This document shows, piece after piece, positions 43,352 to 51,983 of a stretch of 64,000 nucleotides of DNA. The position numbers and the translations under genes were made by a program. How positions within the stretch are numbered: position 1 is the first letter of the stretch; each line of letters begins with the position of its first letter. The stretch covers positions 25,850-89,849 of the forward strand of contig NZ_BAGH01000190.1 of NCBI RefSeq assembly GCF_000308715.1. The letters are read 5' to 3'. The notes beneath the pieces are model-generated. The model made no database searches and was not told the DNA's origin. It was given only the letters and a program-made list of their open reading frames with translations. This DNA comes from Nocardia tenerifensis NBRC 101015. Its GTDB lineage: Bacteria; Actinomycetota; Actinomycetes; Mycobacteriales; Mycobacteriaceae.

Positions 43352-44712
43352 CTGACCTCCTCGGCAATCGTGGTGACGCACTGGGTGAATCGGTCGATCT
43401 CGTCGGCGGTGTTGTAGATGTGGGTGCTGACCCGCACCGAGTCGTCGGTGGCGGCCAGGCGCGGATCGATCGCGCCGTCGCTCGCGGCGACGGTGCAGTG
43501 CAGGCCCGTGCGCACCAGGAAACCGAGTTCGCTGAGCACGAATCCGAGGTCGGTCGCGGTGATCCCGTCGAGGGTGAACGAGACGATGCCGTAGCCCCCC
43601 GCGCGCCGCGCATGCGCGGGGCCGGGCAGGAATTCGAGGCCGTCGATCGGGCGCAGGCTTTCGATGAGCCGGACGGTGAGTTCGCGATTGTGCGCCGCGA
43701 TGGCGCCGATGTCGAACGACTCCAGCACCTCGAGCGCGCTGCCGAGCGCGAGAATTCCGGGAATATTGTGCGTGCCGCCCTCGAGCAGCGCGGGCATCGC
43801 CGCGGGCAACAGCCCAGCCTCGCGCACCAGCACCCCCGAGTTGCCGCCGGGCAGGAACGGCACCAGGCTATCGTGAACCCGCCTGTGGCAGTAGAGGATT
43901 CCGGTTCCCGGCGCGCCGAACATCTTGTGCGCGGCGAAGATCGCGAAGTCCGCGCCGAGCTCGGTGACGTTCACCGGCACGTGGCCGCCGCTCTGGCTAC
44001 AGTCGAAGCACAGCAGGATGGCGGGGTCGAGCAGGCCGCGCAGCGGCGCGAGCGTGCTGAGGCCGCCGTACACGTGGTGCAGATGACTGGTGGTGATCAA
44101 CCGGGTGCGCGGGGTCACCTTGGCCAGGATGTCGGCGGTGTCCGCCTCGCCGCCGCCGGTCACCCGGTAGGGGACCAGCTCGATCCGGCGCCCGAAACGC
44201 GCGAGCAACCCGCGCAGGTGATACCACGGATGCACGTTGGACGCGTGATCGGCTGGGCTGTACAGGATTTCGTCGCCGTCCTCGAGCACGGCCAGCCCCC
44301 AGGACAGGGTGACGGCGTTGATCGCCGCGGTGGCGCCGCCGGTGAAGACCACCTCGTCGGCGTGCTCGGCGCCGATGAACGCGGCGGTGCGGTCCCGGAT
44401 TCGACTCAGTCGGGTGGTGAGGCTGGTCGCCCACGGGTAGGTGCCGCGGCCCGCGTTGGCGGTTCGTGAGCTGTGATACCGATGAATGGTCTCGATGACC
44501 GGCAGCGGCTTCTGCGTGGTCGCGGCGCTGTCCAGATAGATGTCGGTGGATTCGGCGAGCGCGGGAAAGAGCTTGCGAATATCGGCGGGGCTCTGTGCTG
44601 TCGGCGCCGATAGTCGGACGGGCGATGGCCGCGCGAAATGCGACCTCGAGGCCTGGGATCGCAACGGGACGCTCCCTCCGCAAACCGCTTCACAACGTGC
44701 GTCGGACGCCAC
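43348..44712 (-). CDS. Cysteine desulfurase-like class V aminotransferase (SufS-type)
   Basis: About 454 residues. IYLDSAATTQKP, VVFTGGATAAINAV, SPADHASNVHPW, CFDCSQSGGHVPV, the PLP lysine in FAAHKMFGAPGTGILY, and the catalytic Cys in RTGLHCTVA. These are group II desulfurase hallmarks. Roughly 40 N-terminal residues precede the conserved core, so the start (GTG 44712 or TTG 44715) is uncertain. First gene of a four-gene overlapping unit; it would supply persulfide sulfur to the HMA, Y4yA-like and cysteine synthase-rhodanese proteins. Confidence 0.87.
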   Translation of the reverse strand: MASDARCEAVCGGSVPLRSQASRSHFARPSPVRLSAPTAQSPADIRKLFPALAESTDIYLDSAATTQKPLPVIETIHRYHSSRTANAGRGTYPWATSLTTRLSRIRDRTAAFIGAEHADEVVFTGGATAAINAVTLSWGLAVLEDGDEILYSPADHASNVHPWYHLRGLLARFGRRIELVPYRVTGGGEADTADILAKVTPRTRLITTSHLHHVYGGLSTLAPLRGLLDPAILLCFDCSQSGGHVPVNVTELGADFAIFAAHKMFGAPGTGILYCHRRVHDSLVPFLPGGNSGVLVREAGLLPAAMPALLEGGTHNIPGILALGSALEVLESFDIGAIAAHNRELTVRLIESLRPIDGLEFLPGPAHARRAGGYGIVSFTLDGITATDLGFVLSELGFLVRTGLHCTVAASDGAIDPRLAATDDSVRVSTHIYNTADEIDRFTQCVTTIAEEVR

Positions 44713-44760
44713 CAACGATACGCACTTTCGGTAGGACTTCGAAGGTTATCGAGCGGCCTC

Positions 44761-44813
44761 GGACATCCGTCCTCGCAAGCGCTCCTTGCGGCCCCCGGGA
44801 CATCCGTCCTCGC
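44761..44813. repeat. Direct repeat upstream of divergent genes
   Basis: GGACATCCGTCCTCGC occurs at 44761-44776 and 44798-44813, 37 bp apart. It lies in the gap between the desulfurase operon (minus) and the PPOX-fold gene (plus). GGAC...GTCC within each copy is a half-palindrome. A regulatory role is possible. Confidence 0.55.
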
Positions 44814-44887
44814 CGGCCCTCAGCCCAGGACCCGACATTCCGTGCAAGAGCTTCAAGGCCAATGCCTTTCGCACTAGGGTGGAGACC

Positions 44888-45310
44888 ATGGCTTTGACCT
44901 TGAAAGAGCGTCAAGAGTTCCTCGCGCAGCCGCATGTCGCGGCGCTGTCGGTGGCCGGTGGTGCCGGCCGGGGCCCGCTGTCCGTGCCGATCTGGTATCA
45001 GTACGAGCCCGGCGGCGAACCGTGGATTCTCACCGGAGCCGAGTCACGGAAGATGCGGTCCATCAAGGAGTCCGGGCGCTTCACCCTGATGGTGCAGCGC
45101 ACCGAGCCGACCACCCGGTACGTATCGGTGGAGGGCGCCGTCTCCAAGATCGCGCCCATCACCGACGAAGCGCACGTCGAGCTGGTGCGCCGCTACCTCA
45201 GCGGCGACGCCGTCGACAAATACCTGAAGCAGGCGGCGGGCTTCGGCGAGCAGCTCGCCGTGTATCTGCGGCCCGAGCACTGGCTGTCCGCGGACCTCGG
45301 CAGCGTCTGA
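44888..45310 (+). CDS. Pyridoxamine 5'-phosphate oxidase-fold (PPOX/F420-type) protein
   Basis: 140 residues, a split beta-barrel flavin/F420-binding fold: FLAQPHVAALSVAG, GPLSVPIWYQYEPGGEPWIL, SRKMRSIKESGRFTLMVQR and TRYVSVEGAVSKI. The pattern is shared with actinobacterial PPOX-class F420-binding proteins of this length. The ATG at 44888 precedes the conserved start MALTLKERQEFL. The exact cofactor cannot be decided from sequence. Convergent with the CBS gene, 12 bp apart. Confidence 0.83.
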   Translation: MALTLKERQEFLAQPHVAALSVAGGAGRGPLSVPIWYQYEPGGEPWILTGAESRKMRSIKESGRFTLMVQRTEPTTRYVSVEGAVSKIAPITDEAHVELVRRYLSGDAVDKYLKQAAGFGEQLAVYLRPEHWLSADLGSV

Positions 45311-45322
45311 GGTCCGGCGGGG

Positions 45323-45757
45323 TCAGTACTTGCCCTGCAGGTACTCGACCAGGTGCTGGCGCTCGGTGGCCAGCTCGGAGATCGCGCTCTTCACCACGTC
45401 GCCGATGCTGACGATGCCGAGCAACCGGCCCTGGTCGATCACGGGCAGATGCCGAATTCGGTGCTCGGTCATGGTGATTCGCAGCCCGTCGACGCGGTCG
45501 TCGGGCGCGCAGGTGCGCACGTCGGTGGTCATGATCTCCGATACCGGCGTGTCGAGCAGCTCCGCACCGCGCGCGTGCAGGGTGCGAACGACGTCGCGCT
45601 CGGAGACTATTCCGACGATCCCTTCGCCGTCACGTGACACGACAACGGCGCCGATATTGTGTTCGGCCAGCGTGGCCAGCAGGCTTCGAACTGTCGTGTC
45701 GGGTGCGACCGTGGCCACGTCGCTACCTTTTCTGCGCAAGATCTCGGCTATTCGCAT
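45323..45757 (-). CDS. Tandem CBS-domain protein
   Basis: 144 residues made of two CBS domains: about 8-60 (VRSLLATLAEHNIGAVVVSR, IVGIVSERDVVR) and 75-130 (TEHRIRHLPVIDQGRLLGIV, SIGDVVKSAISE). Such stand-alone pairs bind adenine nucleotides; Hrp1 of M. tuberculosis is a related hypoxia-induced example. ATG start. The gene is downstream of, and on the same strand as, nothing obvious to regulate. Confidence 0.88.
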   Translation of the reverse strand: MRIAEILRRKGSDVATVAPDTTVRSLLATLAEHNIGAVVVSRDGEGIVGIVSERDVVRTLHARGAELLDTPVSEIMTTDVRTCAPDDRVDGLRITMTEHRIRHLPVIDQGRLLGIVSIGDVVKSAISELATERQHLVEYLQGKY

Positions 45758-45848
45758 ACTGTCACCATCCAGATGTCCGCGGCAGTTTCAGCATCCCAAG
45801 TTCCCTCCGTGGGGGCCAGCACGAATCCGTCACGAGGTCACGTGACGG

Positions 45849-47111
45849 TCACAGGTGTTTGGTCACGCCGGTGTCGAGATCGCGGGCGAGCAGGGCGATG
45901 GCGGCCTGCGAGATTCCGGCCGAGGTGGCCAGGTCGATGGTGGTGAGCTGGGCGATGCGGCGCAGCCGGTAGTCGACGGTGTTCGGGTGCACGTATAGCT
46001 GCCGCGCGGTGAGCTGGCGGTTCATATCGTTGGCGAGGTAGGCGCGCATGGTTTCGAAGAGTTCGGCGTGGGCCTCGAGCGGATCGAGGATGGTGGCGAT
46101 GCGCCGGGTGGCCGGCCCGCCGCGCGTCAGCTGGTACTCCACCGCGAGATCGGCCATGTGATAAAGGCCAGGGGGCTTGCCGCCGACGCGCACCAGATTG
46201 AGCAATTCGTGTGCCTGGTCGGCGGATTCGGGGATCTCGTCGGTGCCGCTGGTGACCACGGTCGCGGTGAGCGGCACCTCGGCGGCCTCCGCCAGTCGCG
46301 CCAGCGTCTCGGCGGTCATCGTGGCCTCGTCGCCCTCGGCCGCCGGAATGAGCATCGTGCCGCCCTTGGTGCTGAGCAGCGCCAGCGCGCGCGAGGCGAA
46401 CACCGTGGCCAGCGCGGACTGGAGCCTGCGCAGCTTGCGGCGGGCCGCGACGTTCGCGTCCACCCGGGGATCGCGTTCGTCCGGATGCTCCGAAAGGGAA
46501 AGGGCCACCACCTGATACGCGTCCGCGATCGGGATGCCCGCCTGTCTCGCCAGCGCCGAACTGCCCCGCCCGCTGAGCAGAGCGGAGGCGAGGGTTTGCG
46601 CGGCGGTCTGATGTTCCTTGGCGACGAGATGCTGTTCGTCGACGTAGGCGTCGGCCACCGCGGCGGTGACGGCCTCGAGCAACTCCAGCATGAGATCGGT
46701 GGCGACGAGGAGCTGGTCCACGTCATCGGCCCGCGCGGGCGCGGTCACCAGGCCGAACGCGATGCGGACGCCCTCGTGGTATCCGCGCAGAATGGTGCTC
46801 AGCGGCACGCCCTCCCTGGCCCACTGGGCCGCGGCCTCGCGCACCTCGCCGAGTTGTTCGTCGCCGGGAACGGTACGCCGATCGAACATTTCGGCGACCA
46901 GGCCCAGGCAGCTGCGGGTGAGTTTGGTGATGTCACCGCGCAATTGCTCACCGGGGAGTGTGCGGCACGGCGCCATGCAGGTGGCGAAATAACCCACCAT
47001 CCGTGAGGCGACTCGATCGGTGTTCTGCAGCGGCACCGAAGCCGGCCGGCCACCGATTTCCAGCGCCGTGTCGGACGAATCGGAGGGTAGATCCAGCGCG
47101 GAGAAGGTCAT
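45849..47111 (-). CDS. PucR/CdaR-type helix-turn-helix regulator
   Basis: 420 residues. An N-terminal helical sensor domain (EHQTAAQTLASALLSGRG linker at about 170) and a GGDEF-like middle region precede a C-terminal HTH_30 domain: YLANDMNRQLTARQLYVHPNTVDYRLRRIAQ. I prefer the ATG at 47111, with GGAG 8 nt upstream, over a GTG 21 bases earlier. It lies alone. A second member of the same family starts at 63510. Confidence 0.85.
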   Translation of the reverse strand: MTFSALDLPSDSSDTALEIGGRPASVPLQNTDRVASRMVGYFATCMAPCRTLPGEQLRGDITKLTRSCLGLVAEMFDRRTVPGDEQLGEVREAAAQWAREGVPLSTILRGYHEGVRIAFGLVTAPARADDVDQLLVATDLMLELLEAVTAAVADAYVDEQHLVAKEHQTAAQTLASALLSGRGSSALARQAGIPIADAYQVVALSLSEHPDERDPRVDANVAARRKLRRLQSALATVFASRALALLSTKGGTMLIPAAEGDEATMTAETLARLAEAAEVPLTATVVTSGTDEIPESADQAHELLNLVRVGGKPPGLYHMADLAVEYQLTRGGPATRRIATILDPLEAHAELFETMRAYLANDMNRQLTARQLYVHPNTVDYRLRRIAQLTTIDLATSAGISQAAIALLARDLDTGVTKHL

Positions 47112-47372
47112 TCGGGTCGCTCCATTTGCCACGTCGGGCGTAATAGAAACGTGCCCGAATCGTTCGGCTCACTATACGAAAGGGTACTTCGGCGAGGAAG
47201 TAATCGGCGAGATCCCTTGGGAGCCTACGGCATTTTTCGGTGATCCGATCGTGACATACCACTGTCTCGGGACATCGACGCGCGGGCGCGTTATGCTGCA
47301 CCGAATGTTCCGTCGGCTCGAACAATGTTCGGTTTCTGTCGAACATCGAGGCAAGCCAATGGATTCGAGCGA

Positions 47373-47603
47373 CTACTCGTCGTCGAGACCGGCGGATAGG
47401 TAGGCGGCCGCGGCCAGCCACTGCCTGCACTGCGGGCCGTGCACCTCGTGGGCGGACAGGATGTCGCGCGCCTGCCGGTAGGTGAGGCCGGGTGGTTCGA
47501 CAGTGCAGTCGGACACCGGAACCGGAGCGGGACACTGGCGCAGAGTCTCGACGCCGGTGCCGATGACGGCTACCCGGCGGGGAGTCCGGAATGGCTGGCT
47601 CAT
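47373..47603 (-). CDS. Small hypothetical protein of the XRE/DUF397 locus (gene A)
   Basis: 76 residues, start MSQPFRTPRRVAVIGTG, with AGGGGCGGTCGA before the ATG. The C-terminal half is helical (YRQARDILSAHEVHGPQCRQWLAAAAYL). Its ribosome-site/start region resembles that of the small gene at 50705 (both read AGGGGCGnTCGAATGA). Both have the same promoter and operator layout upstream. No family is recognised. It probably belongs to the XRE/DUF397 regulatory locus. Confidence 0.65.
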   Translation of the reverse strand: MSQPFRTPRRVAVIGTGVETLRQCPAPVPVSDCTVEPPGLTYRQARDILSAHEVHGPQCRQWLAAAAYLSAGLDDE

Positions 47604-47694
47604 TCGACCGCCCCTCGCATGTGGCCTGTGGGGAGGTTGCTGTGTAGGCGCCGCCGGCTCGAATCTCCCTGCGTACCTCCCCGATATGGGGTCG

Positions 47695-47736
47695 AGTCTA
47701 GGCCGCCGTCACTTACAGATGCAAGTACATCTGCAC
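47695..47736 (-). promoter_or_regulatory. Promoter and overlapping palindromic operator of gene A
   Basis: On the minus strand: TTGCAT (-35, 47724-47719), 18-bp spacer, TAGACT (-10, 47700-47695). The -35 lies inside CAGATGCAAGTACATCTG (47716-47733), whose outer 6-bp arms are perfectly inverted. The identical palindrome, spacing and hexamers recur at 50810-50851. Confidence 0.7.
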
Positions 47737-48440
47737 AAACGGGCTGGGTGAATATGGGTAAAAATCGAGTCGAACAAGGGGGTTTGGGGTACCCGCCGGC
47801 GCGGCTGCTCGGGCTCCGGATCATGGATTGCCCTGCGGTAGATGGAGATTGCCCTGGTCAGGGTGTTGACAAGACTGACCATCCGCGCCCGACTAAGTGA
47901 AACGTTGCTGCCTCCAACAAGTTTCGGTCCTGTCGAAGGTTTCTCGAAACTGCCTCTCTATCCATGGATCTCCGGCGCGTCGCACGTCGAGGTGTCGCCG
48001 TCGCGTGCCGCGCCTCCGGTGTCGGCGGCGTGCCGTGCGACGAGATAACTGTCTGCGAGTAGGACATTCAGGGCTGTTTACGCGATTCGCGGTCGGTTGA
48101 GACGCTGTTTCGCGCCCCGGGCGCCGCCGATGCCGGGTTGGCCTCGGATGTGGAACCGGTCCCGCGCACCCCGGAACGTTCCTGTTTTCTGGGCACGTTT
48201 CGGCCCCGCCGAGCGCCACTTCGACCCCTGTGGGCAATGGCCATACCGAGCCCTGTCGCGAATGACTGTTTCCTCCGATCTGCCCTGTGGCAGTGGGGGA
48301 TTCGCGTCTTCGTCCGGCCCCGCAGAGCCGCCTGACCAGTCGGTTCATTCGCCGAAACACTGCTGCCTCACATCTCGGACCGGATGGTCCGAATTAGTAG
48401 GCGCGCAGCCGCGAACTTCGTGCTATCGTCCCAACTGTGG

Positions 48441-48476
48441 GTGCAAATGCAAGAACGTTTGAGCGTGCATCTGCAC
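48441..48476. promoter_or_regulatory. Related inverted repeat upstream of the DUF397 gene
   Basis: GTGCAAATGCA (48441-48451) and TGCATCTGCAC (48466-48476), 10 of 11 bases complementary. The ATCTGCAC half matches the half-sites of the palindromes at 47716 and 50831. It lies 43 bp before the DUF397 start, a likely site for the same regulator. Confidence 0.55.
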
Positions 48477-48518
48477 GAACTGATTGGTCACAACCGGCGT
48501 AATCGAGGAGTGGGGAAC

Positions 48519-48740
48519 ATGTCCGAATTTTCGACGAACAAGATCATCGGCGCATGGCGCAAGAGCACGTACAGCAATCCGAGCGGGAACTGCGTCGAGG
48601 TCGCCGAGGCGACCAACGGCCAGGTGGCCGTGCGGAACTCCCGCGATCCCGAAGGCGGGGTGCTCTTCTATACCCGTCCGGAAATCGACGCCTTCGTGCG
48701 CGGCGCGAAGGCCGGAGAGTTCGACTATCTGACGAGTTGA
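48519..48740 (+). CDS. DUF397 protein
   Basis: 73 residues with the family pattern AWRKSTYSNPSGNCVEVAE, then VAVRNSRDPEGGVLFYTRPEIDAFVRGAKAGEFD. The ATG at 48519 follows GAGGAG and GGGGAA. DUF397 genes sit beside XRE-DUF5753 regulators across actinomycetes and take part in developmental and antibiotic regulation in Streptomyces, where they are thought to act with the regulator. The XRE gene follows 89 bp downstream. Confidence 0.92.
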   Translation: MSEFSTNKIIGAWRKSTYSNPSGNCVEVAEATNGQVAVRNSRDPEGGVLFYTRPEIDAFVRGAKAGEFDYLTS

Positions 48741-48829
48741 GCGGTACCATAAGCGATCGGTGCGGTGTGTTTCGCGACAGGTGGTTGTGACACACTGTGG
48801 GCAACCCCCGAGTATCGGAGACGAACTCA

Positions 48830-49723
48830 ATGATCGCTGAACCCGACGACGATGGTCAGGTGCATCCCGTTGTCGCGGAACGTGGTCCGACAGTGCTACG
48901 TATCGCATTGGGCGGCCAGTTACGCAGACTGCGGGAGGCCAAAGGAATCACCCGCGAGGCGGCGGGCGACGCCATCCGTGGCTCGCACGCCAAGATCAGT
49001 CGTCTCGAGTTGGGCCGCACCGGTTTCAAGGAACGCGATATCCGGGACCTGCTCTCGCTGTACGGCGTCAACGACACCGAAGAGCGCGAGCGGTTCCTCG
49101 ATCTGGCCAGGCAGGCGAACGAGCCGGGCTGGTGGCATCGCTACAGCGACCTGCTGCCGCAGTGGTTCGGCACCTACCTCGGCCTCGAACAGGCGGCGAA
49201 CAAGATTCGCACCTACGAGGCGCATCTTGTTCCCGGCCTACTGCAAACCCCCGAATACGCCAGGGCGGTAGTGGCGCTCGGGTACGAGGATGCCGACACC
49301 GATCGGCGGGTGCAGATACGCCAGCGCAGGCAAGAGATTCTGCGCCGGTCCGATCCGCCGATCGTGTGGGCGGTCATCGATGAGGCCGCGCTGCATCGGC
49401 CGGTCGGCGGTCCCCGGGTGCACCGCGAGCAGATGGAGCACCTGGTCGAACTCGCCGCACTGCCGAACGTCACCGTTCAGGTGCTGCCGTACTCGGCGGG
49501 CGAACACGCCGCCGCCGGCAGCTCGTTCAGCATTCTGCGCTTCGCCGAGTCCGAACTGCCGGACATCGTCTATCTCGAACACCTCACCAGCGCACTGTAT
49601 CTGGATCGTCGGCAGGACCTCGCGCTGTACCTGTCGGTCATGGACCGGCTCAGCGTGCAGGCCGAGCGGCCCGAGAAGTCGGTGGAGATCCTGAAGAAAT
49701 ACGCTGAGGGTTACGCTTTCTGA
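48830..49723 (+). CDS. XRE helix-turn-helix regulator with DUF5753 domain
   Basis: 297 residues. The HTH is at about 28-75 (LGGQLRRLREAKGITREAAG, IRGSHAKISRLELGRTGF). The DUF5753 domain follows: WFGTYLGLEQAANKIRTYEA, LVPGLLQTPEYARAVV, and SILRFAESELPDIVYLEHL. The ATG at 48830 has GGAG 9 nt upstream and is preferred over the GTG at 48797. Partner of the DUF397 gene; probable DNA-binding protein for the ATCTGCAC-type palindromes nearby. A second homologue starts at 58771. Confidence 0.92.
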   Translation: MIAEPDDDGQVHPVVAERGPTVLRIALGGQLRRLREAKGITREAAGDAIRGSHAKISRLELGRTGFKERDIRDLLSLYGVNDTEERERFLDLARQANEPGWWHRYSDLLPQWFGTYLGLEQAANKIRTYEAHLVPGLLQTPEYARAVVALGYEDADTDRRVQIRQRRQEILRRSDPPIVWAVIDEAALHRPVGGPRVHREQMEHLVELAALPNVTVQVLPYSAGEHAAAGSSFSILRFAESELPDIVYLEHLTSALYLDRRQDLALYLSVMDRLSVQAERPEKSVEILKKYAEGYAF

Positions 49724-50399
49724 TCATCCGTGAAGGCCCATGGGGACGGGGCACAGTCGGCGGACGGAGCGTCACGTGACACGACATCGTCCCGGGTCCG
49801 GTTCAGGTGACCTGTCTTGTGAATCCGCCCGGAAACACTCGACCGCTGTGCGTGAACCTGCGCGGGAGAACCGCTTCACCGGAGCTCGACGTGGCACCGT
49901 GCGCGCCGGGCTGCTCTGTGCGGCGTCAGGCATCGCGACGGTGCCGTCACGCCCCGAGGCGACGCGGTCCGGCGCGACAGGGAACGATGGCACCGGAGGG
50001 AACCTCCTCGCCGACGCGCTAAAAGCTTGCGGTGCATGCCAATTCGACCGGACGGTGCGGACTGCCGGCCGATCGGCATCAGCGCATGGGTCATCGCCCG
50101 TGCCGCGGTCCGAAGCGGTACGGGTGCGGGGTTATTCGAAGCGAGCGCCGAAAACGCTACGGTCGCAAGCTATTTCGATGCGAAGACGGGCGCGGTGCGA
50201 TTCGCCACGGGCGCAATGGAATCCGACGCTGCTGCGGCGCGAATCGCCTGCGGGTGGCTCGGTGGAAAGCCGTGCCTTCTTGCCTTGTGCCGCGAACACT
50301 GCGCCCGAGGGTGATTCATCGCCAGTGGAACAGAGCGGCTCAGTGCTTGCGGCACAAGGCAATTCGGCACCCGTCAGGGGTTCGGGGCGCCCGGAGACG
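49724..50399. other. Gene-poor, possibly decayed region
   Basis: About 680 bp without a credible gene on either strand; open frames here have Arg/Ser-rich, low-complexity translations. It ends in a 22-bp inverted repeat at 50280-50362. Confidence 0.5.
50280..50362. repeat. 22-bp inverted repeat with 39-bp loop
   Basis: Arms at 50280-50301 and 50341-50362 match at 20 of 22 positions, core TTGCCTTGTGCCGC. Just beyond the stop of the small gene at 50400 on the minus strand, so it may act as its terminator, or be a remnant of a small mobile element. Confidence 0.6.
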
Positions 50400-50705
50400 T
50401 CACTGCTTGATGAAGCTGGACGCTATCCGCCAGAACGTCGAGGGCTGCAGGGTATGAAAATCCCAGTCATCGACGACATCATGCGCCGTGTTGACGATCC
50501 GGTCGATGTCGAAATCGTGCCGGGTGGCCGCACCCTTGGACTCGACGGCATCGATGACGAACGCGACGGCGGTTTCCCGCGAGTACGCGGTGTTCCTTTG
50601 GCCGCTACGGGCCGACGGTGTGCTCATTTTTGTACCGTTCGCTGGCTTGTCGACCAGAGCGGCGCCGGCTATTCCGAGCCGAGCGCCGGAGAGTGGTTGG
50701 TTCAT
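50400..50705 (-). CDS. Small hypothetical protein of the XRE/DUF397 locus (gene B)
   Basis: 101 residues, start MNQPLSGARLGIAGAALVDK, with AGGGGCGTTCGA before the ATG. The C-terminal part is mixed charged and helical (ETAVAFVIDAVESKGAATRHD; DDWDFHTLQPSTFWRIASSF). Its start region and upstream promoter mirror those of gene A at 47603. No family is recognised. Confidence 0.6.
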   Translation of the reverse strand: MNQPLSGARLGIAGAALVDKPANGTKMSTPSARSGQRNTAYSRETAVAFVIDAVESKGAATRHDFDIDRIVNTAHDVVDDWDFHTLQPSTFWRIASSFIKQ

Positions 50706-50809
50706 TCGAACGCCCCTGACGATTGGCGGCAGTTGCTCCACGGCGACCTCGGCCTGCTGCTAGACCTCAGTTCTCCCCTGGCTGCTCGCGGTAAAGCGTT
50801 GCTCGACTG

Positions 50810-50851
50810 AGTTTAGGTCCGTGCAGCTTTCAGATGCAAGTACATCTGCAC
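50810..50851 (-). promoter_or_regulatory. Promoter and overlapping palindromic operator of gene B
   Basis: On the minus strand: TTGCAT (50839-50834), 18-bp spacer, TAAACT (50815-50810). CAGATGCAAGTACATCTG at 50831-50848 is identical to the palindrome of gene A and again covers the -35. Confidence 0.7.
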
Positions 50852-50922
50852 GATCGATTTGCAAGCGCACGTGCGGGATTTGGCGTCTGCAAGTTTGCTG
50901 GCGCCGGGTACCGATAAGACGG

Positions 50923-51222
50923 TCAGTTGGCAAAAAGGACGTCTGTGCAGTATTGAATCTGGGTGCCGGGCTCGACAAACTTGTCGGCCGCCGCCCGCAT
51001 CGCAAGAAAATGTTCGGTGAAGCGGTGGGCCTCGGCGGCCTCGTCATCGACGTAGAGCTGGTAGAGGAAGAATCGATGCGGGTCGACGCGGTCGGCGCAG
51101 ACATCGAAGCGTAGACAACCCGGTTCGTCGCGCAGCGACGAGGTGGCACTGCGCGAGATCGCGTCCAGGAAGTCGGCGCGCGATCCCTCCCGGATCTTCA
51201 TGGATACGATGCGGCTGAACAA
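50923..51222 (-). CDS. Antibiotic biosynthesis monooxygenase (ABM) domain protein
   Basis: 99 residues, a dimeric alpha/beta ABM fold: MFSRIVSMKIREGSRADFLDA, RDEPGCLRFDVCAD, and FFLYQLYVDDEAAEAHRFTEHFL. The start is TTG at 51222 with AGGAG upstream, which keeps the conserved N-terminal strand. It follows the SDR gene by 30 bp, so they are likely co-transcribed. Cofactor-free quinone or anthrone oxygenase activity is typical of the family. Confidence 0.87.
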   Translation of the reverse strand: MFSRIVSMKIREGSRADFLDAISRSATSSLRDEPGCLRFDVCADRVDPHRFFLYQLYVDDEAAEAHRFTEHFLAMRAAADKFVEPGTQIQYCTDVLFAN

Positions 51223-51252
51223 GGTTGCTCACTCCTAACGAGAAGGCGAACG

Positions 51253-51948
51253 TCAATCGGCAAGGGGGGCAGCGTTATCGAAGTCGGCGCGGTCGGCGAG
51301 CGCCGCCACGGCCCGGTCGATCGACGTGTCGCCCGCGACGAGCTCGAGGGTCGCGCCCGCGGTGTGGGTCGCGAGCAGGAGTGCGGCCAGCACGGCGGCG
51401 ACATCGGCGCGCGGGATCTCCCCGCGCGGAACCCGGGGCGCGGCCAGGGTGACCAGGCCGGTGCCCGCCGTATCGATGAGCCGGCCCGGCCGCAGGATCG
51501 TCCAGTCCAGCGCGCGCTCGCGCAGATCCGCTTCGGCCTGCGTCTTGGCGTCGATATAGGCCGCCCAGACGTCGTCGGTGCCGGGCGCGGGCGGTTGGCC
51601 TGCGCCCATCGAGGAGATCTGCACGAATCGCGACACGCCCGCCCGCTCGGCGGTGTCGGCCAGCCGGACCGAGCCGTCCCGGTCGACGGTGTACTTGCGC
51701 TCGGCGGTGCTGCCGGGCCCGGCGCCCGCCGCGAAAACCACTGCGTCCGAACCGCGCACGGCGGCCGTCAGATCCGCGGCGTCGGCGTGCTCCAGGTCCA
51801 GCAGCGCGGGTTCGGCGCCCGTCGCGCTCACGTCGGCGGCGTGGTCCGGATTGCGGATGAGCGAGACCACCTCGTCGCCGCGCCGGGCGAGCAGCTCGGC
51901 GAGCAGCAGCGCGATCTTGCCGTGTCCGCCTGCGATGACAGTGCGCAT
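51253..51948 (-). CDS. Atypical SDR, NAD(P)-binding protein
   Basis: 231 residues. MRTVIAGGHGKIALLLAELLARRG gives the dinucleotide loop, with LDLEHADAADLTAAVRGSDAVVFAAGAG and VSRFVQISSMGA. The SDR_a5-like family includes YtfG-type quinone reductases. AAGGA precedes the ATG. Upstream partner of the ABM gene; the pair could act on quinones. Confidence 0.85.
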   Translation of the reverse strand: MRTVIAGGHGKIALLLAELLARRGDEVVSLIRNPDHAADVSATGAEPALLDLEHADAADLTAAVRGSDAVVFAAGAGPGSTAERKYTVDRDGSVRLADTAERAGVSRFVQISSMGAGQPPAPGTDDVWAAYIDAKTQAEADLRERALDWTILRPGRLIDTAGTGLVTLAAPRVPRGEIPRADVAAVLAALLLATHTAGATLELVAGDTSIDRAVAALADRADFDNAAPLAD

Positions 51949-51983
51949 GGGTCGGGTCCTTCCGATCGGGGACGGGTCCGGGT

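Larger units (their letters stand above)
47604..48518. other. Gene-free region holding operator and promoters
   Basis: About 900 bp with no convincing gene between the small gene A and the DUF397 gene. It contains the gene A promoter with its palindrome (47695-47736) and the inverted repeat at 48441-48476. The rest is moderately lower in GC, with no codon-like structure that I can see. Confidence 0.5.

Noticed and set aside
49740..50810. A 356-codon open frame on the plus strand
   Set aside because: Low-complexity Arg/Ser/Gly translation without conserved motifs; it overlaps the better-supported small gene B on the other strand.
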